This document shows, piece by piece, positions 14,842 through 16,065 of a stretch of 16,065 bases of DNA. The notes under the pieces were generated by a model. The model was not told the DNA's origin and did no database searches. It saw only the letters and a list, made by a program, of their open reading frames with translations. Position numbers and translations under genes: made by a program. The stretch covers positions 1,126-17,190 of the forward strand of contig PMGP01000204.1 in assembly GCA_003156235.1 (NCBI GenBank). The letters are read 5' to 3'. The first letter of the stretch is position 1. Each line of letters begins with the position of its first letter. This DNA comes from Acidobacteriaceae bacterium (GTDB lineage Bacteria; Acidobacteriota; Terriglobia; Terriglobales; Acidobacteriaceae).

Positions 14842-14901
14842 CCCCGCGCTTTAGCGCGGGGAAAGCGGATTCCACAAATTCACTCCGGAGTCCCTTAGGG
14901 A
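14842..14901. repeat. REP-like element with TTTA-loop hairpin, second copy
   Basis: CCCCGCGC-TTTA-GCGCGGGG (14842-14861) is a perfect 8-bp stem with the same TTTA loop as the element at 13030. It is followed about 30 nt later by TCCC-TTA-GGGA (14891-14901), corresponding to CCC-TGA-GGG in the first copy. Confidence 0.65.
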
Positions 14902-15041
14902 CGGCGCAAGGACATTTCTTTTGCAGGGATGATTAATCGCGAAGTCGCATGGAACAGGGGAAGAGCTTCAAATCCTCGCGCAACAAAAGCTCACCGCGCA
15001 AGACTGCTGTTGCGGCGCCTCCGTGGCAAAGTTGACGCGTC

Positions 15042-15242
15042 TCAGGTCTGCATGGGTTCCAGCGATTCCTTTGCAATCGCCTTTGAAAGCCGGGCGGCTT
15101 CCTGGGAGCGGTCGTAGGCCATCCTGGTTAGGTCCTGAGTGGAGATGTGATCTCCTGTGCTGTGTTCACATCCGGCGGCTGCGTGTGCATAGGCCGCATT
15201 CGTATGCATTTCCGCTGCTTGGGCATGCAGGCTTTGGGGCAT
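15042..15242 (-). CDS. Small histidine-heptad helical protein (hypothetical)
   Basis: The 66-residue protein starts MPQSLHAQAAEMHTNAAYAH. A strong ribosome site, AAGGAGG (15248-15254), lies 5 nt before the ATG at 15240-15242 and decides the start over an upstream in-frame codon. Histidines fall at residues 6, 13, 20 and 27, exactly seven apart, with alanine pairs between them, so they would line one face of a helix. A further His at 32 and a helical C-terminal half with Ser/Arg/Glu follow. There is one cysteine (25) and no signal peptide or membrane segment. I recall small alanine/histidine repeat proteins of this kind in several phyla but cannot name a family. It diverges from the HIT gene and lies upstream of trpB2 on the same strand. 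Confidence 0.72.
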   Translation of the reverse strand: MPQSLHAQAAEMHTNAAYAHAAAGCEHSTGDHISTQDLTRMAYDRSQEAARLSKAIAKESLEPMQT

Positions 15243-15247
15243 GATCT

Positions 15248-15254
15248 CCTCCTT
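15248..15254 (-). promoter_or_regulatory. Strong ribosome-binding site of the 66-aa gene
   Basis: AAGGAGG on the minus strand, 5 nt from the ATG, is the closest match to the anti-Shine-Dalgarno sequence among the start sites in the window. It is the main evidence that this small open frame is a real, well-translated gene. Confidence 0.8.
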
Positions 15255-15277
15255 GTTCTGCAAGCGCGTGTGGCGCT

Positions 15278-15283
15278 TCTATA
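15278..15283 (-). promoter_or_regulatory. Possible -10 box of the 66-aa gene
   Basis: TATAGA on the minus strand lies 35 nt ahead of the start codon, inside a 10-bp palindrome TTCTATAGAA (15277-15286). No good -35 was seen at the expected distance. Confidence 0.3.
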
Positions 15284-15450
15284 GAAAGTCTCCCACCAAG
15301 CTGACTGGCGCGCTGTGCAATCGGAAACATCCCCGCCAGAAGACGACGGCATCTTTACCATTTCCGGACGCAGGGGTCCGCAAGGAGGGAAGATCGTGCC
15401 CGGCCATAACCATTGAATTTTTTTAACAGGGATGCTGAATTCCCTCGTTT

Positions 15451-15482
15451 TTGTACACGAAACTCTCCCGTTCCTGTACACT
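15451..15482 (+). promoter_or_regulatory. Possible promoter of the HIT gene with repeated TGTACAC
   Basis: TTGTAC (15451-15456) and TACACT (15477-15482) resemble -35 and -10 boxes, but the 20-nt spacer is long. Each sits in a copy of TGTACAC (15452-15458 and 15475-15481), 23 nt apart. A start about 7 nt after TACACT would fall almost on the ATG at 15492, so the message may be leaderless. Confidence 0.35.
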
Positions 15483-15491
15483 GGTGTCGCT

Positions 15492-15830
15492 ATGAGTTGC
15501 CTATTTTGCAAAATCGTTGACGGAAGCATCCCCTCCAAGGCGGTCTACGAGGACGAGCTCTGCTACGCCTTCGCCGACATTCACCCCCAGGCGCCCGTCC
15601 ATATCCTGGTCGCGCCACGTGAACACCTCGCCTCGATGGACGACACCGATAAGGCGGATGGCAAGCTGCTCGGACACCTTCTGTGGGCTGCCTCCGAGGT
15701 AGCCCGCGAGAAGGGCCTGGTCAAGGGTTACCGCCTGGTGGTCAACACCGGAGAAGACGGCGGCCAGACCGTCGACCATCTCCACGTCCACTTGCTAGGC
15801 GGTCGTCCCCTCACCTGGCCTCCGGGATAA
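15492..15830 (+). CDS. HIT-family (HINT-like) nucleotide hydrolase/transferase
   Basis: The 112-residue protein matches HINT-branch HIT proteins throughout. It starts MSCLFCKIVDGSIPSKAVYED, has Cys3/Cys6 of a possible zinc site, and has FADIHPQAPVHILVAPREH (27-45) and RLVVNTGEDGGQTVDHLHVHLLGG (81-104). The histidine triad is H96, H98 and H100; H98 is the expected nucleophile, with N85 and H37 in supporting positions. These enzymes hydrolyse nucleoside phosphoramidates or related adenylates in the cytoplasm; the physiological substrate is uncertain. ATG 15492 is chosen because homology begins there, although the frame is open to 15432. No Shine-Dalgarno sequence is visible. A heptanucleotide repeat follows the stop. 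Confidence 0.93.
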   Translation: MSCLFCKIVDGSIPSKAVYEDELCYAFADIHPQAPVHILVAPREHLASMDDTDKADGKLLGHLLWAASEVAREKGLVKGYRLVVNTGEDGGQTVDHLHVHLLGGRPLTWPPG

Positions 15831-15834
15831 AGGC

Positions 15835-15862
15835 AGGGAATAGGGAGTAGGTAGTAGGGAAT
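15835..15862. repeat. Heptanucleotide tandem repeat after the HIT stop
   Basis: Four heptamers, AGGGAAT, AGGGAGT, AGGTAGT and AGGGAAT, begin 4 nt after the HIT stop codon. They are the reverse complement of the family at 13336-13370 and have the same orientation relative to the preceding gene. Confidence 0.8.
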
Positions 15863-16065
15863 GAGGTCCAGACGCAAATTATTTTTGCGCGGGTTTGGGC
15901 TTCGGCTCACCAGAATCCCTGCTCGAAGCCGAATCCCTATCCAACGAAGTCGGTCGGATGCTGGTTGTGATCATGAACAAATTGAAGCGTTGAATTCCGC
16001 TATCCCATGAGCCTCCTGCAAAATAACCAAGAAACCGGCATTACATATTCAGGCACCCCTTCGGG
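15863..16065. other. Right-edge region without a confident gene
   Basis: A small stem CGCAAA/TTTGCG (15873-15878, 15884-15889) has no T-run on either side. An open minus-strand stretch (15879 to about 16034) ends SGEPKPKPAQK but has no plausible start codon with a ribosome site and is closed upstream by a TAA. An AGGAGG at about 16013-16018 (minus strand) is followed by an ATG only 3 nt away that stops after two codons. The region could hold a decayed gene end; I cannot name it. Confidence 0.3.

Larger units (their letters stand above)
14730..15041. other. Intergenic region between trpB2 and the 66-aa gene
   Basis: This 312-nt stretch has no supported gene. It contains the AT-rich overlapping palindromes (14793-14814) and a TTTA-loop hairpin element (14842-14901). 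CGCGCAA also occurs twice, near 14977 and 14996. No convincing terminator was found for the 66-aa gene on the minus strand. Confidence 0.5.

Noticed and set aside
15382..15411. AAGGAGG followed by a GTG start
   Set aside because: The frame stops after six codons (MPGHNH), so it is unlikely to be a gene, though the ribosome-site match is striking.
15873..15889. Terminator for the HIT gene
   Set aside because: The 6-bp CGCAAA/TTTGCG stem has no following T-run and is weak.
1..16065. Insertion sequence, prophage or transfer genes
   Set aside because: No transposase, integrase, terminal inverted repeats with target duplication, or phage structural gene was recognised anywhere in the window.

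Overview
The window looks like chromosomal DNA from an acidobacterium, most likely class Terriglobia. The grounds are a very large Oar-like TonB-dependent receptor with a carboxypeptidase-regulatory-like N-terminus, a transmembrane Ser/Thr kinase with a CxxC...CPxDG zinc-ribbon start, an Ig-like secreted protein with an RRRR/second-membrane-segment C-terminus, moderately high GC, and intergenic hairpin repeats of a type I associate with this phylum. The assignment rests on recognising families, not on a marker-gene comparison.

Layout. The left edge holds the first 57 codons of mnmE (minus strand). It diverges from a 3.5-kb Oar-like outer-membrane receptor gene (plus). A small ICMT/PEMT-type membrane methyltransferase (plus) follows and converges on an HU-family gene (minus), with a strong hairpin terminator between them. 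From about 4.7 to 11.65 kb every gene is on the minus strand. In transcription order these are a transmembrane Ser/Thr kinase, two tandem secreted DUF1566/Lcl-domain proteins, kbl (2-amino-3-ketobutyrate CoA ligase), ruvA, a DUF2461 protein and HU. kbl and ruvA are separated by 7 nt and look translationally coupled. An Ig-like secreted/membrane protein diverges from the kinase. Next come a 380-nt repeat-rich intergenic region, a stand-alone trpB2-type gene (minus), another repeat-bearing gap, a 66-aa histidine-heptad protein (minus) and a HIT-family hydrolase (plus). The last 235 nt contain no gene I can support with confidence.

How it fits together. Most genes are housekeeping: tRNA modification, Holliday-junction processing, nucleoid structure, threonine/glycine metabolism, tryptophan synthase beta and a HIT nucleotide hydrolase. 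The most unusual part is 8117-12987. It combines a kinase whose predicted outside half carries a chitobiase-type fold and cysteine-paired Sel1 repeats, two exported Lcl-domain paralogs built on an eight-residue repeat (11 units in one, 3 in the other), and a divergent Ig-like exported protein. I infer a possible envelope-sensing module, unproven. The intergenic DNA also holds several distinct repeat families: TTTA-loop hairpins, a branched inverted repeat, and a heptanucleotide repeat that sits just after two stop codons in the same gene-sense orientation.
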